Positions 33,611 to 42,873 of a stretch of DNA of 64,000 bases are shown in pieces. This DNA comes from CAYUYV01 sp964561475 (GTDB taxonomy: Bacteria > Pseudomonadota > Alphaproteobacteria > JAJFIK01), in the NCBI GenBank assembly GCA_964561475.1, contig CAZLPU010000004.1, forward strand, positions 37,603 through 101,602. The letters are read 5' to 3'. The position numbers and the translations under genes were made by a program. The notes under the pieces were generated by a model. It was not told where the DNA came from and made no database searches. It saw only the letters and a list, made by a program, of their open reading frames with translations. The stretch's first letter is position 1. Every line of letters starts with the position of its first letter.

Positions 33611-34837
33611 TCACAGCCCCTCTGCCGGATATCCTTTCGGAATCAAGGGCTCGCCCCGCGCCAACAAATCCTTGATCTCTTCCCGTGTGGCCTGGAGAGA
33701 CAGCACCCGCTCTGGCGTGACCGGATGAGAGGACTGGAACCAGGTGGAAAGGGGCCGGGTTTCGGCCAGGGCCTGATAAATCTCTTCGATGCCCTCAAGG
33801 TCGGGATAGGCCCTGGCATAAAAGTAAAGACCCAGATAATCCGCTTCCCGTTCGAATTCGGGCATATTGAGGAGCGTCGCGGACACCTTCGAGGATGTGG
33901 CGGCCCCTGCAGGCAGCACCGGGTCCGGACCCACAAGCCCGGCAGCAAGATCATAGACCATGCCCAGGATATTCGCGGTGGGAATAATCAGTATACCGCC
34001 TGTCACCAGGGCATTGCGGATCAGTTTGCGGGAGTGGCGGGCCACCGCATGGGCCAGTTCATGGCCCACCACATAGGCGACTTGCCGGTCATCCGGGATC
34101 AAACGCATCATTCCGGTGCTGACGTAAAGGGTGCTTCCGTCCGTATAGGCATTCACCGAGTAGGAGCGTGCAAGGCGCACGGGCGGCTCGCAGATTTTCT
34201 CGGGCTCCAGGGTGATGTCCCGCTCTGCCCGATCGTCGCCATCGCCGTCGCCGTTGCGATCGCCATCATCCCCGTCCCGGCGCTCCAGCCAGGGAGTGAT
34301 CGTGATCTTCACCGGTTTGCCGTCATTCAGGTTCTTCGAGGCCTTGCGTATGGCGCTGGAGGAGGGCAGGGCGGTTCCTTCCACGGCGGTGATGGCATCT
34401 CCGGCCCGGATCCCAGCACGGTCCGCCGGACCACCGGGGACCACATAGACAACCCTGCGGGTCTGCGCATCCCACTCGCCTTCAAATCCCAGCGCCCGGA
34501 CGGTCTGTTCTTCCGTCAAACCCCGCACAAGCCTGCGGGCCTGCGCCGGTGTGCCATGAGTCCAGCCCAGGGCATGACGGGTGCGCTCCCCGCACAGGTC
34601 CGCGTTCGCCTTGAGCACGGGCCAGGCCAGGGTCTGGAGGCGGGCATACCGGGCCAGATGCTGCTCCGCCGCCTCCGCTTGCATGGCCGGTGCCTGGGCG
34701 GTCACCGCGTCCCGGGTGATGTCCGGATAGGTGGAGACCGGCCCTGCACAAGCACCGGCCAGAAGACCGGCTGCAGACAGGATGAGCCGCAACCCCGGGC
34801 CCAATCGCTTTACCCCTGATCGTTTCACAAATGTCAT
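33611..34837 (-). CDS. M48-family metalloprotease with embedded PDZ domain
   Basis: A 408-residue membrane-anchored or exported zinc protease. The zinc site is HELAH at 259-263 with the third ligand in EFEREADYLGLYF (Glu at about 331). A PDZ domain lies before it, at about 120-215 (VYVVPGGPADRAGIRAGDAI). That domain carries an odd acidic insert of alternating Asp and Gly at about 188-204. The N-terminus has a hydrophobic core ending LLAGAC, close to a lipobox though not a perfect one. Related proteins (BepA/YcaL-like) degrade misassembled outer-membrane proteins, so a role in envelope quality control is a reasonable inference. Start at 34837 is uncertain because the ribosome-binding site is weak. 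Confidence 0.88.
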   Translation of the reverse strand: MTFVKRSGVKRLGPGLRLILSAAGLLAGACAGPVSTYPDITRDAVTAQAPAMQAEAAEQHLARYARLQTLAWPVLKANADLCGERTRHALGWTHGTPAQARRLVRGLTEEQTVRALGFEGEWDAQTRRVVYVVPGGPADRAGIRAGDAITAVEGTALPSSSAIRKASKNLNDGKPVKITITPWLERRDGDDGDRNGDGDGDDRAERDITLEPEKICEPPVRLARSYSVNAYTDGSTLYVSTGMMRLIPDDRQVAYVVGHELAHAVARHSRKLIRNALVTGGILIIPTANILGMVYDLAAGLVGPDPVLPAGAATSSKVSATLLNMPEFEREADYLGLYFYARAYPDLEGIEEIYQALAETRPLSTWFQSSHPVTPERVLSLQATREEIKDLLARGEPLIPKGYPAEGL

Positions 34838-35216
34838 CCCGAACCATGCGTCCTGATTGATGTCCCGCGAGCCTGCCCGGCCCCGGTTTGTCGCGTGTGC
34901 CCGAAGCGACGGGAAAAAGCCGATACGGACCAAAGACTTGAAGCTAGCCCGTCCCGCGCCTCTTTCTAACCGTTCCGCGTTCCAGCCGCCCTGACCTGCT
35001 CCGTCCCGCCCCGTTAATCGCCGTGACCGGGGAATACACTCTTGTGACCAAGTATTAGTGTTGCGGATCGTCTTGGGATACAGTCTAGGCGAGATTTCAT
35101 GTCCCGGCGGCGGTCATCCGGGTTCTGACTGAGGGCTTTTTCACGCAAGGCCCGTGTTGTGAAGAGCCAGGGGAGGCCGCACACGTCTGGACGGTCAGTG
35201 CAGAGGGAGGCCGCAA
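34838..35216. other. Divergent intergenic region, nothing recognised
   Basis: These 379 bases lie between the M48 protease gene (minus) and a membrane-protein gene (plus). Apart from a GGGAGG ribosome-binding site at the right end I see no gene, RNA or clear operator. Confidence 0.4.
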
Positions 35217-36254
35217 ATGTCTGACCCAACCCATCCCCAAGGTGGATCGTCGTTCCAGTCGCAATCACAGTCCCAATCCCAATCATCCGGAAATGGCGGC
35301 AGCATCCGCCCGACCATTGTGGTCGCCTCCGTGCTCGGCATCGTCGCCGCCATGGCGGTGGACTTTGTGGTCAAGGACAATTCCGGTGCCATGTTGAACC
35401 TGACCATCCTGGTCAACAAGGCCACCAATACCCTGATCAACGCGGACCCCTCCGCTCCGACGGATCTGTTGGTCGCCCCCTGGCAGATCATTCTCGTCCT
35501 GATCCTGATGGCGCCCATCGCCACCTTCATCTATCCGGTCAAGACCACCCAGGCCGCCTTCCAGATCGGTTTCGCGGTGCTGGCCTCGGTCATGACTCTG
35601 ATCCCGTCCACGGGTACCGGAACCAATCAGGCCGCCGCCCCCAGCGATCCGATTGATCTCCAGGATGTGGTTTTCGATGAGGAAGCCGCCCTCCAGGTCC
35701 CGGGCGTGAACCCCCGGGGCAGTGATGAGGGCTGGAATCTTGCCGCCCTTCTGGTCACACCGGCCAAGGCTGGGCCACCGGCCGCCGGACCGATCGCCGC
35801 AGGCCCCGTTGCTCCCGCCCCAGCCAATGGTTCTCCCGTTAATGGTTTCGCCGCGAACGGGGCCGGACTGATCCAGCAGGTGGCTGGACAGGCCCGGGCC
35901 CGGCGCACCGATGTTCTGCCCGTGCGCCTCATCGTCAATCTGCCTGCCGGGCAGTCCGTGGACGATCTGAGGATCGAAGGCTGGATCAACAATTACGCCA
36001 CCGGCCGGACCTACACGCTCTCCTCGCCCGTGATTGCGGAAAACGGCCGCAGCATCACCTACACGGTGAGCGTCCCTCTGGGCACTGCCGGGCGCGACAG
36101 CGCGGTGCGGATCCGTCTCGAGGCCCCCGGCTATTCCATCGTGCGCCTGCAAAGCCCGATGCCGCAGTCCGGTCCCCTGTCCATGTCGGTGACCCTGGAG
36201 AGTTCGATGCTGCCCCTCGCCTTGCAGCGGGTCCTTTCGCCGCGCAGCTTCTGA
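35217..36254 (+). CDS. Membrane protein of unknown function with low-complexity linker
   Basis: A 345-residue protein that I do not recognise. Residues 1-27 are Ser/Gln-rich (four SQ repeats). Hydrophobic segments lie at about 33-52 (IVVASVLGIVAAMAVDFVV), 88-105 (IILVLILMAPIATFIYPV) and 115-132. A Pro/Ala/Gly/Asn-rich linker (about 180-225) leads to a C-terminal beta-rich domain (VLPVRLIVNLPAGQSVDDLR, TYTLSSPVIAENGRSITYTV, VRIRLEAPGYSIVRLQSPM) that looks like an immunoglobulin-like or carbohydrate-binding module. GGGAGG precedes the ATG. A strong terminator follows, so the gene is monocistronic or last. Confidence 0.72.
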   Translation: MSDPTHPQGGSSFQSQSQSQSQSSGNGGSIRPTIVVASVLGIVAAMAVDFVVKDNSGAMLNLTILVNKATNTLINADPSAPTDLLVAPWQIILVLILMAPIATFIYPVKTTQAAFQIGFAVLASVMTLIPSTGTGTNQAAAPSDPIDLQDVVFDEEAALQVPGVNPRGSDEGWNLAALLVTPAKAGPPAAGPIAAGPVAPAPANGSPVNGFAANGAGLIQQVAGQARARRTDVLPVRLIVNLPAGQSVDDLRIEGWINNYATGRTYTLSSPVIAENGRSITYTVSVPLGTAGRDSAVRIRLEAPGYSIVRLQSPMPQSGPLSMSVTLESSMLPLALQRVLSPRSF

Positions 36255-36266
36255 TCCACACACAAC

Positions 36267-36298
36267 AAGAGGCCCCCAAGGGTGGGGGCCTCTTGTTT
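36267..36298 (+). terminator. Strong intrinsic terminator
   Basis: A perfect 11-bp stem (AAGAGGCCCCC / GGGGGCCTCTT) with a 6-base loop is followed by GTTT, 12 bases after the stop of the preceding gene. The A-rich left arm makes it potentially bidirectional, serving the converging small gene at 36336-36584 too. Confidence 0.85.
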
Positions 36299-36335
36299 CA
36301 ACGGCTGTAGGAGCGGCGCTTGGGGTGAGCGCCCG

Positions 36336-36584
36336 TCAATCGTCGCTCAGCGCATCCCAGTTCACGGCAACGCGGCGGGGGCTTTCCAGTTTCGCAAGCC
36401 GCCGGCGTTCCAGTTCCCGGTCCAGGAGTTCCAGCAGGATGGCCGCCCGCTCCCGGTCCTTGCCGGTGCGGTTGTCCACCGCCTTGCGCAAAGCGGCGCG
36501 GGCGCCCAGAAGCTGGCGGAAGGGCATGGTTCCGAGCTTGCCGTCGATTTTCTCTTCCAGCTCGGCACGGCGGGATTGAGTCAT
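36336..36584 (-). CDS. Small helical protein of unknown function
   Basis: An 82-residue charged, predicted all-helical protein (LEEKIDGKLGTMPFRQLLG, KDRERAAILLELLDRELERR), with a likely coiled coil at 40-65. It has no signal or membrane segment. AAGGAC sits 7 bases upstream of the ATG at 36584. No family is recognised. It diverges from the membrane-protein gene at 36729 and could be an anti-sigma-like or cytoplasmic adaptor, but nothing in the sequence proves this. Confidence 0.65.
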   Translation of the reverse strand: MTQSRRAELEEKIDGKLGTMPFRQLLGARAALRKAVDNRTGKDRERAAILLELLDRELERRRLAKLESPRRVAVNWDALSDD

Positions 36585-36728
36585 GGTCGTCCTTCTTTCA
36601 AACGCGCCGCTCCGGTCACACACCATGGGCGGCCCGGCCCACAGTCTGCTGATATCGGGCGGCGCGCAGCCCCGCCAAAGCAAGGGCGCTGCCAACGGTT
36701 TTGTAATGAACCATAAGGGGGAGAGGGC

Positions 36729-37526
36729 ATGGCCGTCGAGACCATCCGCGGGCCCGTCCGCGATGTCGAGATCACCAGAACGATCGATCGCCAGAAGCCG
36801 GCGCGATCCCCCTTCTTCAGGACCACCCTGATCCTGGACGGCACCCGGTCACGGTTGACCACGGGGCACCGGCCTGCCATCCGGGCAGGAGATGATGTGC
36901 TGCTTGCCGGCCACCATGGTTATCAGCGGTTTGAGGCTCAGGGGTTCATCAATCACAGCCGGCGGACATCGGGCCATTTCGGCGCGCCTTTCGGCCTCCT
37001 CCGGTTGGTCCCCACCCTGATCTGTCAGGCCCTGTTTTTCGGCGTGCTGTTCTGGGTGTATCTGCGCATCGGCGGCTGGATCCTTCTGGGGGGCGTGCTG
37101 GCTTTCACGACGGTGAGTCTGGTGATCCTTGTTGGGGAGGCGCGCGAGGTGATCCGGCGCAATCGGGCGCGGGCCCTGGTCACCGCCCATCCCGTTCATG
37201 CATCTACCTCACCGAACACGGCGTCTGGCGGGCAAGCGGACACCTGGACAGGGGCCTTGGGGGACCATGGTGCGCTCGGAGCGGACGCGCCTGGTTTTCT
37301 CAACCGCCTCAATGAAGGGCTCCGGCATCTCCATCGGGGCATCTTCAACGCGCTGTCGGCGGTGGTTGGCGCAGCCTTGGTCGCCGCTGTCGCGCTCACG
37401 GTCCTTTACAATATCGGGGACGAGGCAAAGCGGCAGGACATCCGCCAATTGGTCAAGGACCTCACCGGTATGACCCTGGAAGATTTGAGCGGGGTGCTTG
37501 AGGACGCCGAGGGGATCACCCGATAG
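36729..37526 (+). CDS. Membrane protein of unknown function
   Basis: A 265-residue protein. Residues 1-80 form a beta-rich soluble domain (GPVRDVEITRTID, RTTLILDGTRSRL, AGDDVLLAGHHGYQRFEAQG) that may be an OB- or SH3-like barrel. Two membrane segments follow at about 95-112 and 118-138, a Ser/Gly/Ala linker, and a final membrane segment near 205-225 before an acidic helical tail. No family is recognised. GGGGAGAGGG upstream gives a strong start at 36729. Confidence 0.7.
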   Translation: MAVETIRGPVRDVEITRTIDRQKPARSPFFRTTLILDGTRSRLTTGHRPAIRAGDDVLLAGHHGYQRFEAQGFINHSRRTSGHFGAPFGLLRLVPTLICQALFFGVLFWVYLRIGGWILLGGVLAFTTVSLVILVGEAREVIRRNRARALVTAHPVHASTSPNTASGGQADTWTGALGDHGALGADAPGFLNRLNEGLRHLHRGIFNALSAVVGAALVAAVALTVLYNIGDEAKRQDIRQLVKDLTGMTLEDLSGVLEDAEGITR

Positions 37527-37587
37527 CGGGTCAGCCGGAAGGCAGTGTTCTGAATTTTAATCGCACGGAGAATAATTCGTGTAGAGA

Positions 37588-38286
37588 TTAATTGGAGGCC
37601 GGTATGGTCTCCAGGGCCGCCTCGAAGACCTGTTCGAACATCTCTGCGGTCAGCCGTCCTGTGTTCGTGTTGTACCGGGAACAATGATAGCTGTCGAAGA
37701 GCTCAACGGCCCCGCCGGGTCCATCCAGGGTGTGGCGGGCATTGTGGGCGAACTTATGGGCACTGAGCTTGGCACCGGTGCTGGCCACCACACTGTCATG
37801 GGCCACCTTCCCCAGGGCGATCAAGGTGGTGAGCCGGGGCAGGGCTGCCATCCGGTCCCGCAGGAACGGTCTGCATGCGGCGATTTCCGCGCCCACGGGC
37901 TTGTTTTCCGGCGGCACACACCGCACCGCATTGGTGATCATGCAGCCCTTGAGGGTCAGCCCGTCGTCAGGCCGGGCATCGTAGTTTCCCTGTGACAGGT
38001 CGAAACGGGCAAGGGTGGCATAGAGGAGATCCCCTGCATAATCGCCCGTGAACGGACGGCCCGTGCGGTTGGCCCCACTCACGCCCGGCGCCAGTCCGAT
38101 AATCAAAAGCCAGGCATCCGGATCCCCGAAGGAGGGCACCGCGCCATTGAACCAGTCCGGCTCAGCCTTCCGATTGCGTTCCCGATAGGCCACGAGCCGG
38201 TCGCATAGGGCGCAGTCCCTGGGCGGCTCCGGCTCAAGTGCCTGGGTGATGGGAGCGGATGATGGAGTGCTGGTGCGAACGGACAC
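37588..38286 (-). CDS. Uracil-DNA glycosylase, family 5 (UDGb type)
   Basis: A 232-residue DNA glycosylase that removes uracil and related bases (base-excision repair). The family-5 motifs are clear: IGLAPGVSGANRTGRPFTGD (motif 1) and FDSYHCSRYNTNTGRLT (motif 2, with the H-C-S and N residues). Four cysteines, beginning with CALC near residue 25, can bind the 4Fe-4S cluster of this family. The start is a GTG at 38286; no better ATG is in frame upstream of the domain. The gene is downstream of the NYN-domain gene on the same strand, past a hairpin. Confidence 0.92.
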   Translation of the reverse strand: MSVRTSTPSSAPITQALEPEPPRDCALCDRLVAYRERNRKAEPDWFNGAVPSFGDPDAWLLIIGLAPGVSGANRTGRPFTGDYAGDLLYATLARFDLSQGNYDARPDDGLTLKGCMITNAVRCVPPENKPVGAEIAACRPFLRDRMAALPRLTTLIALGKVAHDSVVASTGAKLSAHKFAHNARHTLDGPGGAVELFDSYHCSRYNTNTGRLTAEMFEQVFEAALETIPASN

Positions 38287-38349
38287 GGACTTTCATTCCC
38301 AGTTGGAGAGACGGGACCAAACCGCCCAAGGCACCCCCCTCACGTACAA

Positions 38350-38372
38350 GGCCGCCCTGGGACAGGGCGGCC
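38350..38372 (-). terminator. Hairpin between the NYN gene and the uracil-DNA glycosylase gene
   Basis: A perfect 9-bp stem (GGCCGCCCT / AGGGCGGCC) with a 5-base loop lies 43 bases beyond the NYN-gene stop. The following minus-strand bases (TTGTACG) are only weakly U-rich, so it may attenuate rather than fully terminate. Confidence 0.6.
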
Positions 38373-38414
38373 TGTTCGCGTTGCAAGCGCGGATCCAGAA
38401 CGGACCTGCCCCGG

Positions 38415-39089
38415 TCAGGGGTAGGTCTTGTTGATGTCCGGTCCGAAATCTTCCGGCTCGAAATCGCCATCCTCTTCGTCGTCGTCGTAATCTTCCTCTT
38501 CGAAACCGGCCGCATTCGTATTGTTCTGGGGCGCACGGTTTTCATGCTGATTACGGTTGGGCCCGTGATCCCGGCAGATCTCCCGGGACAGGTCCTGCAA
38601 CTCGATGAAATTGTCCGCTTGGCGGCGCAACTCGTCGGCCAGCATGGGAGGCTGGGATTTCACGGTCGAGACCACGGAGAAGCGCTTGCCCTTGCGTTGC
38701 ACGGCCTCAACCAGCCGCCGGAAATCTCCGTCGCCGGAAAACAGGATGATGTGATCCACATGGTCGGCCATTTCCATCACGTCGATGGCCAGCTCGATGT
38801 CCATGTTGCCCTTGATTTTCCGGCGCCCCTGAGCGTCGGTGAATTCCTTGGTCGGTTTCGTGACCAGCGTGTAACCATTGTAGTCGAGCCAGTCGACCAG
38901 GGGGCGAATCGGCGAGTATTCTTGGTCTTCCACAAGTGCAGTGTAGTAAAATGCCCGCACGAGGACGCCCCTCTTGCGGAAATTCTCCAGAAGCCGTTTA
39001 TAATCGATATCGAAATTCAACGCCCGCGCAGCGGCGTAGAGGTTTGATCCATCGATAAAAAGAGCGAGTTTTTCTTCCTGATAGAACAT
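38415..39089 (-). CDS. NYN-domain (LabA-like) putative ribonuclease
   Basis: A 224-residue protein with a PIN-like NYN domain: LALFIDGSNLYAAARAL (first Asp), GNMDIELAIDVMEMAD (central acidic residues) and IILFSGDGDFRRLVEAVQRK (second acidic motif), the arrangement in LabA/DUF88 proteins thought to act as RNases. The last 40 residues are strongly acidic (EEEDYDDDEEDGDFEPEDF) after an Asn-rich linker, which may mimic nucleic acid or bind basic proteins. The start is the ATG at 39089. It diverges from folK across 279 bases in which I see no clear operator. Confidence 0.9.
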   Translation of the reverse strand: MFYQEEKLALFIDGSNLYAAARALNFDIDYKRLLENFRKRGVLVRAFYYTALVEDQEYSPIRPLVDWLDYNGYTLVTKPTKEFTDAQGRRKIKGNMDIELAIDVMEMADHVDHIILFSGDGDFRRLVEAVQRKGKRFSVVSTVKSQPPMLADELRRQADNFIELQDLSREICRDHGPNRNQHENRAPQNNTNAAGFEEEDYDDDEEDGDFEPEDFGPDINKTYP

Positions 39090-39368
39090 ATGGGTTCACA
39101 TCCGTTTACGACCGATAGAGCGGCCCTGGAACACGCAAGGAGCGCTTGAATACAGGGAGTGTTTGGTTAAATCTACGTGCATACTGCCGCTCTATCACGC
39201 CTCAGCAGCCCGTCATTAAATGCCATTACACGACCAATAAGGTCTGTTCCTTCCGAAATAGGTATCCCGATAAATAGGTCTTCTATCGGGGCCTACAATA
39301 TCGAGCCGGACCGACCGGCAAAATTGATTATCAGCAACGTCGAAGCATAACGTGCAGGAGATTGCACC

Positions 39369-39983
39369 ATGATTCTGATGGCGCTCGGAGCCAATCTCCC
39401 GGGGCCCGCCGGCACACCCTGCGATACGGTGCGCGCCGCTCTCGAAGAATTGACCGGCCACCGCATCACGGTTGTCGGTGTGTCACCATTCTACAGGTCC
39501 GCACCGGTGCCGCCGTCAGGCCAGCCAGATTTCGTCAATGCCGTGGCCTGTATTGAGACGCACCATGACCCTTTTGCCTTAATAAATATTCTCCACTCTA
39601 TAGAAGGAACCTTGGGGCGAACCCGGGCTCAGCGATGGGAGGCAAGAGTCATTGACCTGGATCTTATAGACTATCATCAATTTGTCACAATTGAGGCCCT
39701 ACAAGGAAGGATTAGTGATCCAGCCTCCGGCCCCCAGCGTCAAGTCTCAATACCGTGGCATGCCCCGCTCACACTGCCCCATCCCCGTGCCCATGAGCGG
39801 GCCTTTGTCCTGATGCCGATCGCGCAACTGGTTCCCGAATGGCGCCATCCGGCCTTGAATGAAACAGCCGAGGGGCTCTTGCGCCGGCTTGCACCCGGCC
39901 AGATCTGCACCCCCTTGGAGCCTCGCCCGGAGGGTCGAGAACGGACCCCTGGCCCGTCCGGAACGGTTTTCGAAAGCGTTTGA
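39369..39983 (+). CDS. folK: 2-amino-4-hydroxy-6-hydroxymethyldihydropteridine pyrophosphokinase (FolK)
   Basis: A 204-residue HPPK that transfers pyrophosphate from ATP to the pterin in folate synthesis. The family pattern is present: MALGANLPGP at the N-terminus, VGVSPFYRSAPVPPSGQPDF, NILHSIEGTLGRTRAQRWEAR and the metal-binding RVIDLDLIDY, then LPHPRAHERAFVLMPIAQL. It has a Pro/Arg-rich C-terminal tail of about 30 residues beyond the usual end. AGGAG lies 8 bases upstream of the ATG. It precedes rpoZ by 94 bases, as in other alphaproteobacteria. Confidence 0.95.
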   Translation: MILMALGANLPGPAGTPCDTVRAALEELTGHRITVVGVSPFYRSAPVPPSGQPDFVNAVACIETHHDPFALINILHSIEGTLGRTRAQRWEARVIDLDLIDYHQFVTIEALQGRISDPASGPQRQVSIPWHAPLTLPHPRAHERAFVLMPIAQLVPEWRHPALNETAEGLLRRLAPGQICTPLEPRPEGRERTPGPSGTVFESV

Positions 39984-40077
39984 CTGCCGCCTTGTGCGGT
40001 TTTTATGCGTATTTTCCATTGAGGGACTGGCCTTGAACGCGTAAAAGCGCCCATCCCCACCATCACAGGAGTGTTCC

Positions 40078-40470
40078 ATGGCCCGCGTGACCGTCGAGGA
40101 TTGCGTCGACAAAATCGATAACCGGTTTGAACTGGTTCTGCTCGCGGCCCAGCGTGCCCGGGCCATTTCTTCCGGCGAGCAGCTCAATGTGGAACGGGAC
40201 AACGACAAAAACCCGGTGGTCGCCCTGCGCGAAATCGCCGACGAGAAGATCACGCCGGACCAGCTTCGCGAAGACCTGATCCACTCCATGCAGCGCCATG
40301 TGGAGGTGGACGAACCCGAGGAAGACGCCGTGCCCCAGGTCAGCGGCACGCCGGATCAGCCCGAAGCCATCCCCGTCACGGAAGAGCAGTACCTCAAGGC
40401 CATGCAGCAGGAAATCCAGAACCGCAGCGAGGCCAACAATTCCGCAGACCGGGAATCCGCTGAATACTGA
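40078..40470 (+). CDS. rpoZ: RNA polymerase omega subunit
   Basis: A 130-residue omega subunit, which helps fold and hold the beta' subunit of RNA polymerase. The conserved core MARVTVEDCVDKIDNRFELV and AAQRARAISSG, followed by NPVVALREIAD, is intact. The C-terminal part (about 75-130) is acidic and variable, as usual for alphaproteobacteria. CAGGAG precedes the ATG. It is followed by rsh about 210 bases downstream; omega and RelA/SpoT are commonly adjacent, and omega forms part of a ppGpp site in many proteobacteria. Confidence 0.96.
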   Translation: MARVTVEDCVDKIDNRFELVLLAAQRARAISSGEQLNVERDNDKNPVVALREIADEKITPDQLREDLIHSMQRHVEVDEPEEDAVPQVSGTPDQPEAIPVTEEQYLKAMQQEIQNRSEANNSADRESAEY

Positions 40471-40682
40471 AACGGCCCGCCGGATCGGCCCGCCCCGGAC
40501 CCGTATGCCCGGGACCCATCTGCCCGGGATCGGCACTCCCCCGTTTGGGCAATCGTGATATCGTATTGTGATGACAGGGGCTCTGCGCGTGGCGGAGCGG
40601 CCCCTTCCGGTTGGACAGATCCAACAGGCTGGGTCTGTCCATCGAACCGGGAAGACCCTGCGATCCGGGAACCCTTTGGTCC

Positions 40683-42869
40683 ATGCTGAGACAATATGAA
40701 CTGGTTGAGCGGGTCTGCGCCTATGATGCGGATGCTGACGAGGCGATGCTCAACCGTGCCTATGTGTTCGCGGTAAACTCCCATGGGAAACAGACCCGCG
40801 CGTCGGGCGACCCGTATTATTCCCATCCGGTGGAAGTGGCCGGCATCCTGACCGACCTCAAGCTCGATGCCCGGACCATTGCCACCGCGCTCCTTCATGA
40901 CACTGTCGAAGACACCGACGCCACCTCCGCCGACATCCGCGCCCATTTCGGCCCGGAAGTCGCCGATCTGGTGGACGGGGTGACCAAACTCTCCAAACTG
41001 GATCTGAAAAACGAAGAGACCCGGCAGGCCCAGAATTTCCGCAAACTGCTCCTTGCCACCGCCAAGGATGCCCGGGTCCTCCTGGTCAAGCTCGCCGACC
41101 GTCTCCACAACATGCGCACCCTGCACTTCATCAAGGCGCGGGAAAAGCGTCAGCGCATTGCCGAGGAGACCATGGACATCTACGCGCCACTGGCGGGTAT
41201 GATCGGTATGCAGAATTTCCGGGACGAGCTGGAGGATCTGGCCTTCCGGGAGATCAATGCGGATGCGCGGGATTCCATCATTAAGCGCCTGGAATACCTG
41301 ACCGAACATTCCGGCGACTTGGTGGAGCGGATCGAGACGCGCCTGCGCGATCTTCTCAATGCCCATGACATCGAGGCCCAGGTGAAGGGCAGGGCGAAGC
41401 GGCCCTATTCCATCTGGCGCAAGATGGAACGCAAGCAGGTCTCCTTTGAACAGCTCTCGGATGTTTTCGGCTTCCGGGTCGTCGTGGACCGGGTCGAGAC
41501 CTGCTATCAGGTTCTGGGTATTTTCCACACGGAATGGGCCTTCGTTCCCGGCCGGTTCAAGGATTATGTGTCCACCCCCAAGCGCAACGATTACCGCTCC
41601 ATCCACACCACGGTGATCGGACCGGAAAAGCAGCGGGTTGAAATCCAGATCCGCACTCAGGAGATGGATGCGGTGGCGGACCGGGGTCTGGCCGCCCACT
41701 GGACCTACAAGGACGGCAAGAGCGCGCTCAGCGGCCAGGACAGCGGTGCCTACCGCTCCCTGCGGGACCTGGTGAGCATGATCGAGGATGGTGCGGGTGC
41801 TGAGGAAATGCTCGAGAACACCCGTCTGGAGATGTTCCTGGATCAGGTCTTCTGTTTCACCCCCAAGGGCCGCCTCATCGCCCTGCCCAAAGGGGCGACG
41901 CCAGTGGATTTTGCCTATGCAGTGCACACGGATGTGGGCGACACCTGCGTGGGCGCGAAGATCAACGGCAATCACCGGCCCCTACGCACCCGCCTGCAAA
42001 ACGGCGACATGGTGGAGGTGATCCGGTCCGATGCCCAGACCCCCCACGCGGATTGGGAGCGGTTCGTGGTGACCGGCAAGGCCCGCTCCGCCATCCGCCG
42101 CTTCATCCGCCAAAGCGAGCGGGACCAGTTCATCCGCCTGGGCCGCAATATTACCGAACGGGCCTTCCAGACCTATGGCTATGACCTGACCGACAAGGGC
42201 GTCGAACAGGCCCTGCCCAAACTGGACAAGACCTTCAAGTCCCCCGATGACGCTTTCGCCGCCGTGGGGGCTGGAACCCTGGAGCCCGTCAGCCTGCTGA
42301 TCGGGATCTATCCAGGGATCGATGTGGAAACCACCCCCGTCGGATCAAAGGTCAAATCCCGCAAACAGGCCCCGGAACGCTCCAAGGACGGCAATGCGGG
42401 TCCGGTGCCCATCCGGGGGCTGATCCCGGGTATCGCCGTCCACCTGGGCCAGTGCTGCCATCCCCTGCCGGGAGACCGGATCGTCGGTATCATGAGCACC
42501 GGTGAAGGCGTTGTAGTGCACACCATCGATTGTGAGGCACTGAGCCTTTATCATGAAGCGCCGGAACGCTGGCTGGATCTGGCCTGGGATTCCCTGCCCG
42601 ACGCCCAGGCGGGCCACGTGCCCGTGGGGCGGCTGGTGGTGCTCCTCACCCATGCCCCCGGCGCCCTCGGGGCCCTGTCGACTATCGTCGCCCGGCATGG
42701 GGCCAATATCAGCAATCTGAAAATCACCGACCGGACGCCCCTGTTCTTCGAGATCCAGCTTGATATCGAAGTGGCGGATCTCAAGCACCTGACCCAGATC
42801 ATCGCTGCCCTGCGCGCGAGCGACCTGGTGGACTCCGTGGAACGGCCCCGGGGCGATGTCGCCGGATGA
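40683..42869 (+). CDS. rsh: Bifunctional (p)ppGpp synthetase/hydrolase, RelA/SpoT homolog (Rsh)
   Basis: A 728-residue Rsh protein. The N-terminal HD hydrolase domain has TRASGDPYYSHPVEVAGIL, ALLHDTVEDTDAT and KLADRLHNMRTL. The synthetase domain shows RAKRPYSIWRKMERK, DVFGFRVVVD, FKDYVSTPKRNDYRSIHTTV and VEIQIRT. A TGS domain (LPKGATPVDFAYAVHTDVGD), a zinc-finger-like CCHPLPGD segment and a C-terminal ACT domain (LTHAPGALGALSTIVARHGA) complete it. Both catalytic sites look intact, so it should make and degrade the starvation alarmone. The start at 40683 (MLRQYELVERV) is by homology; its ribosome-binding site is weak. Confidence 0.96.
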   Translation: MLRQYELVERVCAYDADADEAMLNRAYVFAVNSHGKQTRASGDPYYSHPVEVAGILTDLKLDARTIATALLHDTVEDTDATSADIRAHFGPEVADLVDGVTKLSKLDLKNEETRQAQNFRKLLLATAKDARVLLVKLADRLHNMRTLHFIKAREKRQRIAEETMDIYAPLAGMIGMQNFRDELEDLAFREINADARDSIIKRLEYLTEHSGDLVERIETRLRDLLNAHDIEAQVKGRAKRPYSIWRKMERKQVSFEQLSDVFGFRVVVDRVETCYQVLGIFHTEWAFVPGRFKDYVSTPKRNDYRSIHTTVIGPEKQRVEIQIRTQEMDAVADRGLAAHWTYKDGKSALSGQDSGAYRSLRDLVSMIEDGAGAEEMLENTRLEMFLDQVFCFTPKGRLIALPKGATPVDFAYAVHTDVGDTCVGAKINGNHRPLRTRLQNGDMVEVIRSDAQTPHADWERFVVTGKARSAIRRFIRQSERDQFIRLGRNITERAFQTYGYDLTDKGVEQALPKLDKTFKSPDDAFAAVGAGTLEPVSLLIGIYPGIDVETTPVGSKVKSRKQAPERSKDGNAGPVPIRGLIPGIAVHLGQCCHPLPGDRIVGIMSTGEGVVVHTIDCEALSLYHEAPERWLDLAWDSLPDAQAGHVPVGRLVVLLTHAPGALGALSTIVARHGANISNLKITDRTPLFFEIQLDIEVADLKHLTQIIAALRASDLVDSVERPRGDVAG

Positions 42870-42873
42870 TCGG

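Noticed and set aside
40356..41975. Long minus-strand frame opposite rpoZ-rsh
   Set aside because: Same shadow effect; rsh motifs on the plus strand are complete.
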